NCBI GenBank assembly: GCA_905210855.1
Contig: CAJLYL010000053.1
Location: forward strand, 1-11,055
Length of the DNA: 11,055 nt
Source of the DNA: an uncultured Clostridia bacterium
GTDB lineage: Bacteria; Bacillota; Clostridia; UMGS1810
Reading direction: 5' to 3'
This document shows, piece after piece, positions 1 to 6,842 of the stretch (position 1 is the stretch's first letter; every line of letters begins with the position of its first letter). Made by a program: the position numbers and the translations under genes. The notes beneath the pieces are model-generated. The model was not told the DNA's origin and did no database searches. It was given only the letters and a program-made list of their open reading frames with translations.

Positions 1-30
1 GTGTAGGGGGCGATGCCCTCATCGACCCGT
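1..30. repeat. Fragment of an intergenic repeat, cut by the window edge
   Basis: The opening bases form an imperfect palindrome: 7-15 pairs with 20-28 apart from one mismatch (G10 against A25), around a CCCT loop. The first part, GTGTAGGGG followed by a CGAT core, recurs at 3757-3769 at the end of another hairpin-rich repeat. I infer a dispersed non-coding repeat family. The left part of this copy is missing because the window starts here. Confidence 0.5.
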
Positions 31-40
31 CCGATTTACT

Positions 41-90
41 CAGACAGCCGTGCGGCAACCCTATGCCGCACGGCTGTCTGTTGTCATTTT
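41..90 (+). terminator. Strong stem-loop terminator of an upstream gene
   Basis: A perfect 17-bp GC-rich stem (41-57 with 64-80) closes a 6-nt loop and is followed by TTGTCATTTT, a moderate T-rich tract. No gene inside the window ends before it, so it most likely terminates a plus-strand gene left of the window. It also insulates the promoter at 129-157. The T tract is imperfect, so efficiency is uncertain. Confidence 0.7.
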
Positions 91-128
91 ATCCAAAAAA
101 AATGTCGATAAATTTACATATATTTCGG

Positions 129-157
129 TTGACTTAACCGCCAAAAGATGATATCAT
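129..157 (+). promoter_or_regulatory. Sigma-A-type promoter for the cohesin/SLH gene
   Basis: TTGACT (129-134), a 17-bp spacer and TATCAT (152-157) match the housekeeping consensus at optimal spacing. The -10 overlaps a perfect 12-bp palindrome, ATATAGCTATAT (156-167), near the expected transcription start. That palindrome could be an operator, but it may also be chance in AT-rich DNA. The predicted leader to the ATG at 272 is about 105 nt. Confidence 0.7.
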
Positions 158-185
158 ATAGCTATATAGTCGGGGTGGGTATTTT

Positions 186-266
186 TGCGCCTTTTCGGCG
201 CAGACAAGCCTGCGAAAAAAATAACATTGAATAAGCAAAGAATCACATCTTTGCGGAAACAGGAGG
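186..266 (+). promoter_or_regulatory. Structured 5' leader and ribosome binding site of the cohesin/SLH gene
   Basis: The leader contains two stem-loops. TGCGCC (186-191) pairs with GGCGCA (197-202), and GCAAAGA (235-241) pairs with TCTTTGC (248-254). The second ends six bases before AGGAGG (261-266), which lies 5 nt ahead of the ATG at 272. This Shine-Dalgarno site decides the start: an in-frame TTG at 185 would give 29 more residues but would bury the signal peptide. I do not recognise a riboswitch class here. The hairpin close to the Shine-Dalgarno site could stabilise the mRNA or modulate translation (inference). Confidence 0.55.
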
Positions 267-271
267 AAATT

Positions 272-3200
272 ATGACAAAAAAATTGCTTTCAATTTTGCT
301 GTGTGTCACAATGATTCTCACGTCTTTCGTAACGGTAGGTTTTGCGGACGATTCCGGTCCTGCAAGAATATCGTTTGTTGGAACACCTGTGACATCATTT
401 GATGACTATACTGTCACTGTTCCGGTTGCCGTCGGCGGCACCATTAATCTTGACAATATATCACAATTTACGGCAACATACAGCTATGATCAAAATTTGC
501 TTAAATTTACCGGCGTTGAGAGCGGTAAAATGACAATTGATGATTCGTTTGTAAACATTGGGGTTCCGGGCAGGCTTAGAGTCAGTTGGTTTGCCGATGA
601 AGAGGCTGGCAGACCCGCTGTTACAAAGGAAAAATTCAGCAGCGGCGGCGCTATGTTTTCCCTCAAATTCAAAGTGATAACGGGCATGGGCACTACTGAT
701 GTGACTGTTGTTGAGGACTATGAATCTGACCCTCAGATTCACTCCGAGATTGGCGATGATAATAATAAATTCATTAGGTTGAATACGGAATATGCGAAAG
801 CAACAGTAGAGCTTTCCAATCCGCAAATCATTTTCGGCGAAGTTAAGTATACCGACGGAGAGATCCGCATTCCTGTATCTCTCGACAGAATTCCGTATGC
901 AGTAAGCGGTTTCTTCAGTTCGTTTTATATGGAATACTCCTTTGATCATACTAAACTTACATATGTGAGAACAGATGACGGTATACTCAGGGCAAAAGAC
1001 GCTTTGGCCGGCAGTGAATACGCACAGTCCGGCAAAATTTCGTATGCTAACAAAAATTCCAAAGAAGGTACGACGGACGGCGACATCAGTTCAGCCGATG
1101 TAATGTTCACACTTGTGTTTAAACCGACCGATCCGGCAGCGGCAACGGGAGAGACAAGTGTATTCCCTGTTGATGATAAAACTGAAATCGGCAACAGCAT
1201 TAATCAAACAAGCTCGAGCTTTATCGGGAAAGGTGCAACGGTTGATCTTTCACAATACAAGCCCGTTGAAGATCCGCTGCTCACAGATATTCAGGCACGA
1301 ATCGGTACAGACACTGTTGAATCTCTAGAGATTCCGTGGAGCGTTGCCAATGATGCGGGTGCCATTAAAGCATATATCGAAACAAAGGGTATAAAGGTTT
1401 ACGGACTCTATGAAGACGGCTGGCATGAAGCTCCTGTCGATGCAGTACTTACCGTAGATTTGAAAACACTTAAGGCAACATACACATTTGAAGGCAAGAG
1501 CACTCAAATCAATCTGACAAGACCGAATGTAGTGCTCGAGGGCATTGAGCTTAGCACGACCGAGCTTGAAATTCCTTACGCAACCGTAAAAGCAGGTGCT
1601 GACGCGGTTAAGAAATATATAATGGGCAAATACACTGTCACCGCTAAGTACAACAACGGCGACACAAAGGATGTTACCGATAAGGCTATCGTGGCGGTTA
1701 ACACGGAAACAGGCGAGATAACTGTCACCTACACTGAGGGTGCAGTATCGCAGACCGGTAAGATTACTATTAAGCGCGGCGATCCCCTCCCTGCAAAGAT
1801 TATTGTAAAGCAGGTTGAGGAGAAAATCACCGAGATTGAGTATTGCGGCAATAATGAAAAACTTGCAGAGTATGTTGAGTCGCTTGGATTGAAAGCGTAC
1901 ACCGTCTATGAGGACGGCCGCGAGGTTGAAATAACAGATACTTATACTCTCGGGGACGGTGAGCTTGTATGGAAAGACGGCGAATTGTCCGTTACGCTTC
2001 CGATTAAGACCGTTCACCATATGAGTAGAATCACTTCTGAAACTCCGGCTACAACTGATGAAGACGGCGTAAAAGAATATGAGTGCGATAGATGCGGAGC
2101 AAAATGGAGAGTTATCATACCTAAGCTCAATGCAGAGATTGAAGGAATCAATGCAGGCCCGTCGCCGCTTGATGTTCCTTATGACATTTGGAACGCTGAA
2201 GACGACGCGATATCCAAGATTAAGGGTTACATCGAAGAGAATGTACAGCTTGTAATCAAGGTGAAGGACGGCGACCCGTACGCAAGTGACGGTCTCATAA
2301 AAGAGGCTAAAATCACTGTTGACATGGAATCAAAGACCGCAAAGATAGAATTCAGAGATAAGGAAACCACAATAGACCTCAACTTCAAGCCGAATCCGGC
2401 AGAGGTTAAATCTATCGATGTAACGCCGAAAACCCTCACCATAGCATATGCAGACTGGTACGGCAAGACCAACGAGGCGCTTGCGGAATTCATAAAGGCG
2501 ACAGAGGGTTACAAGGTAACCGCCACAAAGAACGACGATTCCACAGAAGATGTGACTGCCGCAGCAACCGTAGAAGTGACAAAAGGCTCTAACAACAGCG
2601 GCACGGCTACCGTTACCTATTTAGGCAAGACGACTGAGATAGCGCTCACCTTTACGGCGCAGGACACCGATTCCGGTGAGATCGGCGTCAGCGGCACAAA
2701 CAGCCGCAGACCCGGAGGCGGCGGAACATTTATCCCCGGCGGCACGGTAATAATACCGACGCCGAGTGACAGCGGCATATTTAAGGATCTGCCCAAGGAT
2801 CACTTTGCATACGACTCTGTGATGGCGCTCTACAACAAGGGCATTGTTTCCGGTGACGGCAACAACTACATTTACCCCGAGAACGGCGTCACCAGAGAGG
2901 AGATCGCAAAGATTGCCCTTACGGTAAATCAGATCCCCGAGGAGACGGGTCTTGAGATAGACGTGGCAGACAAGGGCGATGTGTCCGCATGGGCGGCAAA
3001 CATTGTTGCAACTGCCATGAAGAAAGGCATCCTTGTAGGCTACGGCGACGGCACCATCAGACCCAAGCAGGTTGTAACCAGGGAAGAGATGGTGGCAATG
3101 TTCATCCGTGCGCTGGGCGTACAGGCTGACAACAAGAACACAAACTTCAGCGATGTAGACGCGGAGGCGTGGAGTGCGGCATATGTTGCTGCGGCTTCCG

Positions 3201-3334
3201 ACCTCGGATTTGTACAGGGTTATGAGGACGGCACTTTCCGTCCGGTGAACAACATAACCAGGGCAGAAGCATTTGTAATCTGTTACAGAATCATGCAGTT
3301 CAGAGATACTCTCACTGCGGCGGTTGCAGGCTGA
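272..3334 (+). CDS. Secreted surface protein with two cohesin-like modules, Ig-like repeats and three SLH domains
   Basis: This 1020-residue protein is probably exported and held on the cell wall. Residues 1-25 are a Sec signal peptide (MTKKLL, hydrophobic core, cleavage after GFA) without a lipobox. Two cohesin-like beta modules follow, at about 30-178 and 184-327; each has the YD or FD ... L .. F/Y pattern and a later F.L.FK strand. Five divergent Ig-like repeats span about 334-416, 417-501, 506-580, 620-706 and 709-795. Each opens with I..I....L.IPY-like sequence and a short helix (A..K.YI). A Cys/His insert (HH near 582, CDRC, IPKL) sits between repeats three and four. A Gly/Pro linker (807-835) leads to three SLH domains (836-1008) with TREE, TREE and TRAE motifs. 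SLH domains of this kind bind pyruvylated wall polysaccharide. Cohesin modules plus SLH resemble anchoring scaffoldins, but dockerin binding is unproven. It could instead be a structural or adhesive protein. Confidence 0.85.
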   Translation: MTKKLLSILLCVTMILTSFVTVGFADDSGPARISFVGTPVTSFDDYTVTVPVAVGGTINLDNISQFTATYSYDQNLLKFTGVESGKMTIDDSFVNIGVPGRLRVSWFADEEAGRPAVTKEKFSSGGAMFSLKFKVITGMGTTDVTVVEDYESDPQIHSEIGDDNNKFIRLNTEYAKATVELSNPQIIFGEVKYTDGEIRIPVSLDRIPYAVSGFFSSFYMEYSFDHTKLTYVRTDDGILRAKDALAGSEYAQSGKISYANKNSKEGTTDGDISSADVMFTLVFKPTDPAAATGETSVFPVDDKTEIGNSINQTSSSFIGKGATVDLSQYKPVEDPLLTDIQARIGTDTVESLEIPWSVANDAGAIKAYIETKGIKVYGLYEDGWHEAPVDAVLTVDLKTLKATYTFEGKSTQINLTRPNVVLEGIELSTTELEIPYATVKAGADAVKKYIMGKYTVTAKYNNGDTKDVTDKAIVAVNTETGEITVTYTEGAVSQTGKITIKRGDPLPAKIIVKQVEEKITEIEYCGNNEKLAEYVESLGLKAYTVYEDGREVEITDTYTLGDGELVWKDGELSVTLPIKTVHHMSRITSETPATTDEDGVKEYECDRCGAKWRVIIPKLNAEIEGINAGPSPLDVPYDIWNAEDDAISKIKGYIEENVQLVIKVKDGDPYASDGLIKEAKITVDMESKTAKIEFRDKETTIDLNFKPNPAEVKSIDVTPKTLTIAYADWYGKTNEALAEFIKATEGYKVTATKNDDSTEDVTAAATVEVTKGSNNSGTATVTYLGKTTEIALTFTAQDTDSGEIGVSGTNSRRPGGGGTFIPGGTVIIPTPSDSGIFKDLPKDHFAYDSVMALYNKGIVSGDGNNYIYPENGVTREEIAKIALTVNQIPEETGLEIDVADKGDVSAWAANIVATAMKKGILVGYGDGTIRPKQVVTREEMVAMFIRALGVQADNKNTNFSDVDAEAWSAAYVAAASDLGFVQGYEDGTFRPVNNITRAEAFVICYRIMQFRDTLTAAVAG

Positions 3335-3352
3335 TTGATTTAATGATGGCTT

Positions 3353-3392
3353 CGGGGCGCTACTTGATTGTAGTGCCCCGATTGTTGGTTTT
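3353..3392 (+). terminator. Likely terminator of the cohesin/SLH gene
   Basis: An 11-bp stem with one G-U pair (3353-3363 with 3370-3380) and a 6-nt loop lies 18 nt after the stop codon. The following ATTGTTGGTTTT is only moderately T-rich, so termination may be incomplete. Confidence 0.6.
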
Positions 3393-3395
3393 GAG

Positions 3396-3476
3396 ATGTG
3401 TATCGGCTCGGTGGTATATATTTTGATTTGTACATACACATCCGTTGGCACAAATGCAGTTACTGCGCAAAGGCGA
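3396..3476. repeat. Degenerate copy of the palindromic intergenic repeat
   Basis: ATGTGTAT (3396-3403) and ATACACAT (3434-3441) form an 8-bp inverted repeat. Between them, GGCTCGGTG followed by TATATATTTTGA (3405-3425) resembles the left arm of the perfect palindrome at 3601-3687. Further on, TGCAGTTACTGCG (3455-3467) parallels TGCAGAATCTGCG (3690-3702), and both are followed by AAAGGC or a close variant. I read this as an eroded sister copy of the 3601-3714 element. No coding potential is seen. Confidence 0.5.
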
Positions 3477-3583
3477 GGGTCATGTGTTGTGCGTCAGCGA
3501 GCGCCATAGCGGCTGCGTGCCGAGCAGATACATAACATATGACCCGAGCCGCTGCCCAAAATATAATACACACCCCTCGCCTT
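3470..3583. repeat. Nested inverted repeat element
   Basis: AAGGCGAGGG (3470-3479) is perfectly complementary to CCCTCGCCTT (3574-3583). Just inside and overlapping it, GGGTCATGTGTTGTG (3477-3491) pairs over 15 bp with 3531-3545, including two G-U pairs. The core between the inner arms is GC-rich and has no open reading frame. The whole could fold as a long double hairpin in RNA or a cruciform in DNA. It looks like a miniature inverted-repeat element or decayed intergenic repeat, with no transposase nearby. Confidence 0.5.
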
Positions 3584-3594
3584 GAGGGGTTTTG
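3572..3594 (+). terminator. Small terminator-like hairpin inside the repeat block
   Basis: ACCCCTC (3572-3578) pairs with GAGGGGT (3584-3590) around a 5-nt loop and runs into TTTTG. It could end read-through transcription from the upstream SLH gene. Its left arm also takes part in the larger inverted repeat 3470-3583, so the two structures compete. Confidence 0.35.
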
Positions 3595-3600
3595 TGCGTT

Positions 3601-3687
3601 GGCTCGGTGATGTATAATATATTTTGAAAACACACGCATACCTACGGCTGCTATCGGTTTTCAAAATATATTATACATCACCGAGCC
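3601..3687. repeat. Perfect 31-bp inverted repeat with a 25-nt loop
   Basis: Bases 3601-3631 are the exact reverse complement of 3657-3687 over 31 bp. Each outer end reads GGCTCGGTGATG on its own strand and the inner ends are AT-rich (ATATTTTGAAAAC). The 25-nt loop, 3632-3656, contains CGGCTGC, a string also found at 3520-3526 vicinity in the neighbouring element. No T tract suggests a simple terminator, and no transposase is present. Perfect arms imply recent insertion, gene conversion or selection on structure. Confidence 0.8.
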
Positions 3688-3712
3688 TTTGCAGAATCTG
3701 CGTTGTGCAAAA

Positions 3713-3770
3713 GGCTTCTCCTTGAGGAGAAGCTCCGCCGCAAGGCGGTGATGAGGTGTAGGGGTCGATA
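3713..3770. repeat. Double-hairpin intergenic repeat sharing its end with the window start
   Basis: Two adjacent perfect stem-loops are visible: CTTCTCC (3715-3721) with GGAGAAG (3726-3732), and CCGCC (3735-3739) with GGCGG (3744-3748), both with 4-nt loops. They are followed by GTGATGAGGTGTAGGGGTC. The last part matches bases 1-14 of the window. From memory, hairpin pairs of this type ending in a GTAGGGG..CGATG motif are common between genes of gut Clostridia. A genome-wide search would confirm this. Confidence 0.55.
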
Positions 3771-3857
3771 ATGCTTACCTCGCCTTTGAGAAAATTTGCG
3801 TTTCACACAAATCAATCTTATGTAAAATTAAATTTGTGTAACAATATCGCTAACGTA

Positions 3858-3886
3858 TTGACTGATTGCGATTTTAATGGTAGTAT
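3858..3886 (+). promoter_or_regulatory. Sigma-A-type promoter for the second SLH gene
   Basis: TTGACT (3858-3863), a 17-bp spacer and TAGTAT (3881-3886) give good consensus and ideal spacing. Upstream, ACACAAAT (3805-3812) and ATTTGTGT (3832-3839) form an 8-bp inverted repeat that could be a regulator site (weak inference). The predicted leader is about 65 nt. Confidence 0.65.
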
Positions 3887-3908
3887 GGTATTAGCTGAAA
3901 AAATAATC

Positions 3909-3950
3909 GTGCGGAACAGCGACAAAACTCCGCACAGAAAAAACAGGAGG
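3909..3950 (+). promoter_or_regulatory. Leader stem-loop and ribosome binding site of the second SLH gene
   Basis: GTGCGGA (3909-3915) pairs perfectly with TCCGCAC (3929-3935), leaving a 13-nt loop. Nine bases later comes AGGAGG (3945-3950), 7 nt before the ATG at 3958. The same order of hairpin, then Shine-Dalgarno site, is seen ahead of the first SLH gene. A 5' hairpin of this kind can protect long, highly expressed surface-protein mRNAs; here that is inference. Confidence 0.5.
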
Positions 3951-3957
3951 AACAAAG

Positions 3958-6771
3958 ATGAAAGCATTTAAAAAAATCACAGCGTTTGCATTGACCATGG
4001 CGATGCTTATGACTTCTGTGCTCACAACCTCGGTTTTCGCTGAGCTCAAGTTCAACGATGTTGATGAAAACACAGCGTATTCCGAAGCGATTTATGACCT
4101 TGTGGGCGAAGGCATCATCAACGGCTATGACAACGGCGATGGCACAAGCAGCTTTAAGCCCGACGCAACGATAACCAGAGCAGAATTTGCTAAGATTGTC
4201 GTTATGACAAAAGAGGGCGCAACGGCTGCATTTAATCAGACGACAACAAATTTTCCCGACATGGCAGGCAGCGAATGGGCAATCCCCTATGTTGCACACG
4301 CAGCAGGGCTCGGCATTATTAACGGTTATGAGGACGGCACTTTCCGCCCCGAGGCTACCGTAACATATGCCGAGGTGGTAAAGATGATTGTGTGCGCACT
4401 CGGCTACGGCCCTGTTGTTGACACAACACTCGACCCCTGGTACACCGGTTACATAGACATGGCAAACCGCATAGGCGTTACCAAGGGCACGGGCTCGCTA
4501 CCCGACAACGGCGCACCCAGAGGCATGGTTGCACAGCTGTGCGACAATATGCTCAGCACAGACAGACTGGTGCAGACCGGCACGGACGCCAACGGCAAAC
4601 CGACCTATTCCACCTCCAAGGGTGACATCATAGGCAGCGACGATGACGTTACCGAAAGCGACGGTGTGGTTACCGCCATATTTGACAACTCTCTGCGCGG
4701 TTCCGACGACGCTCTCACCAAGAGCCAGATTAAGATTGACGACACAATCTACACACTGTCCGATTCTCTCAAGAACAATGATATGACGCAGTATCTCGGC
4801 AGACCCGTTACCTTTAAATACACGGGCTCGAGCAAGTACACCGTCACAACCATCAGAGTTTCCGGCAAGTATGAAACACTGGATATTACTGACGAGCTGT
4901 TCGATTCCGCAACTCTCGGCAGCATAAGCTACTATGCCGACCCCGACAGCGATACCAGAAAATCTACCGCAAATCTTGACAATAACCTCTACATCGTGTA
5001 CAACGGCGTGGGTGTTCCCAAATCACAAATCAACGCAGCTCTTCTGCAGCTGACCGACGGCACAATAAGGCTTGTCAACAACGACAACGACAGCGCATAT
5101 GATATTGCATATGTGGACAGCTACGTGACATATTATGCAAACGCGCCTGTCACAAACAACGGCGTAACGACAATTTACGATAAGAGCGGCTTTGCCGAGA
5201 CAATTAACATAAACGAGGATGACGCGGTAGTATCCAGAGTGTCCTCTGCCGGCGGCAAGAGCGCAGACGCAAAGCTCAGCGCGGTTGTTAACAAAGCTGT
5301 GGTATCGGTTGCAAAACCGCTTAATCAAACAAGCGGCACAAAGGTTATGGTCTCCACAGCCACTGTTTCCGGCTCTGTGTCGGGCTTGGCTGACGGCTAC
5401 GACAAGGTGACTGTATCCAACAAGGAATACAAGGCTTCGCCGTATTTCAAAAAGCTCATGAGCGAAAAAGGCGGCACCTACAAGTTTGACATCGGCACAA
5501 GTGTTAAGTTCTATCTCGATTACTGGGGCAGAATTGCATTCGTAGACGTTAATGCGACATCAGACCCTTACGGATATCTGATAGGTTACAGCTCAACATC
5601 GGGTGTTGACAGCCAATACCAGGTGCGTATAATGAACACAAGCAGCAAGTGGACAACCTACACTTTGAATGACAGTGTGCGCGTAAACGGCAGCTCATGC
5701 AAGCCGAGCAGGGTTATTGAATTGCTGAATAGTGCATTCGGTGACATTACAGGAAATAAAGCAAAAGATTACAAAGACAAAATAGGTAAGATGACCCCGC
5801 AGGTTGTTAAATACAAGGCAAACAGCTCAAACAAAATCACCGACCTTACCATAGTGGGAAGCGACGGCATAGTGCCTTATGCATTCACAACAGACGACAC
5901 TGCAAAAAAGGAGCCATATTCGGATTATACCTCCAAGCTCACATATGCAAAGAGCGGATATGCATTCAAGGACAGCAACAAGACAACGCAGTTTAACATG
6001 AATTCGTCTACCGTGGTGTTTGTTGTACCTATCGACCCCACATCCGAGACAGATTACAAAAAGGTGTCATACACCACATTCACTGACGGCGAAGGCTATA
6101 TCGTAGAGCCGTATGATGTGCCGAACGGCAGCACAACGGCAAAGGTTGTTGTATATTACAGAAAGAGCGGAGGCTCGCTGAATAATGTAGGCGCAGGAAC
6201 AAACGCTGCGGTAATTATCGGCCGCAAGTCGGTAACGCACAACGACCACTCTTCATATGAGCTTACCGTGAGAAAATTCGGCGATGCCGAGGACACTGTG
6301 GTATACACCGAAGACCTCGATCAGATAAAGGGCTACAACAACGGCGATATCATCAGATACACTACTACGGATGACAATGAAATCGACGATATTGAAAAGC
6401 AGTTCAATATTGAGAACAAGAAGCTTGAAAAAGCAACGGACGGCGACTATGTAAGGAAAATTGAATATGACAAAAAAGCCGGTTATTACACCGCGGTTTA
6501 CGGCACTGTATACTCGATTGACATCAACGACAACGGCAGCGGTTCTGTGGGCATTATGCCCGGAGACTACGCCGAGGGTGCAAACTATGATACCTACACC
6601 GTGAAGGACAAGACGCCGTACTATATGTATGACACAAGCGGCAGAGACGCACAGCTTGTTGAGAAAACTTACGGTTCACTCATTGCTGCGCTCGACAACC
6701 CTGAGACGGCTACAAAGGTTGTTCTCATAATGATTGACAATAGTGTTAAGGGCATATATATCCTTGAATAG
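3958..6771 (+). CDS. Secreted S-layer homology domain protein, possible S-layer or major surface protein
   Basis: This 937-residue protein starts at an ATG with a strong AGGAGG. Residues 1-28 form a Sec signal peptide ending SVFA. Three SLH units follow: about 29-83 (FNDV ... TRAE at 73-76), 98-150 (FPDM ... GYEDGTFRPE ... TYAE at 136-139) and 160-199. The third is degenerate, with PRGM in place of TRAE. The rest (about 200-937) is a Ser/Thr/Asn/Asp/Tyr-rich, cysteine-poor, beta-strand-like body with no enzyme motif that I recognise. It contains related phrases such as GYLIGYSS, PQVVKYKANSSNKITDL and GDIIRYTTTDDNEI, which suggests repeated small beta modules. The SLH part should fix it to wall polysaccharide, leaving the body as an outer lattice or coat. 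It has its own promoter, leader hairpin and terminator. The function of the body is unknown. Confidence 0.85.
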   Translation: MKAFKKITAFALTMAMLMTSVLTTSVFAELKFNDVDENTAYSEAIYDLVGEGIINGYDNGDGTSSFKPDATITRAEFAKIVVMTKEGATAAFNQTTTNFPDMAGSEWAIPYVAHAAGLGIINGYEDGTFRPEATVTYAEVVKMIVCALGYGPVVDTTLDPWYTGYIDMANRIGVTKGTGSLPDNGAPRGMVAQLCDNMLSTDRLVQTGTDANGKPTYSTSKGDIIGSDDDVTESDGVVTAIFDNSLRGSDDALTKSQIKIDDTIYTLSDSLKNNDMTQYLGRPVTFKYTGSSKYTVTTIRVSGKYETLDITDELFDSATLGSISYYADPDSDTRKSTANLDNNLYIVYNGVGVPKSQINAALLQLTDGTIRLVNNDNDSAYDIAYVDSYVTYYANAPVTNNGVTTIYDKSGFAETININEDDAVVSRVSSAGGKSADAKLSAVVNKAVVSVAKPLNQTSGTKVMVSTATVSGSVSGLADGYDKVTVSNKEYKASPYFKKLMSEKGGTYKFDIGTSVKFYLDYWGRIAFVDVNATSDPYGYLIGYSSTSGVDSQYQVRIMNTSSKWTTYTLNDSVRVNGSSCKPSRVIELLNSAFGDITGNKAKDYKDKIGKMTPQVVKYKANSSNKITDLTIVGSDGIVPYAFTTDDTAKKEPYSDYTSKLTYAKSGYAFKDSNKTTQFNMNSSTVVFVVPIDPTSETDYKKVSYTTFTDGEGYIVEPYDVPNGSTTAKVVVYYRKSGGSLNNVGAGTNAAVIIGRKSVTHNDHSSYELTVRKFGDAEDTVVYTEDLDQIKGYNNGDIIRYTTTDDNEIDDIEKQFNIENKKLEKATDGDYVRKIEYDKKAGYYTAVYGTVYSIDINDNGSGSVGIMPGDYAEGANYDTYTVKDKTPYYMYDTSGRDAQLVEKTYGSLIAALDNPETATKVVLIMIDNSVKGIYILE

Positions 6772-6786
6772 TTTTGAAAATTGAAG

Positions 6787-6835
6787 CATAACAAAAAAGG
6801 CTTCCGATGAATTGTCGGAAGCCTTTTTTGTTATG
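6787..6835. terminator. Bidirectional terminator between convergent genes
   Basis: A perfect 21-bp stem (6787-6807 with 6815-6835) has a 7-nt loop. The GC core GGCTTCCGA is flanked by an A6 tract on one side and a T6 tract on the other, so either strand gives a stem followed by U residues. It lies 15 nt after the stop of the plus-strand SLH gene and 7 nt after the stop of the minus-strand aldolase gene, so it should end both transcripts. Confidence 0.93.
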
Positions 6836-6842
6836 AATAAAA

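Noticed and set aside
185..271. Extending the first SLH gene to a TTG at 185
   Set aside because: It would put 29 charged residues ahead of a clear signal peptide and ignore the AGGAGG at 261-266 placed 5 nt before the ATG at 272.
1325..2020. Antisense 231-residue open frame
   Set aside because: It lies wholly inside the coherent SLH protein gene, has no recognisable domain and no ribosome site; it is a shadow frame.
2621..3451. Antisense 276-residue open frame under the SLH domains
   Set aside because: Low-complexity Val/Ala/Cys-rich translation with no family resemblance, produced by codon bias of the SLH-coding strand.
3335..3957. CRISPR array or transposon in the repeat-rich gap
   Set aside because: The repeats are inverted and of unequal length and spacing, with no regular direct repeats, no spacers and no transposase gene.
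6520..6549. Dockerin-like calcium loop (DINDNGSGSV) in the second SLH protein
   Set aside because: Only one loop is present and it lacks the paired repeat and following helix of a dockerin, so it is not a partner for the cohesin-like modules on this evidence.
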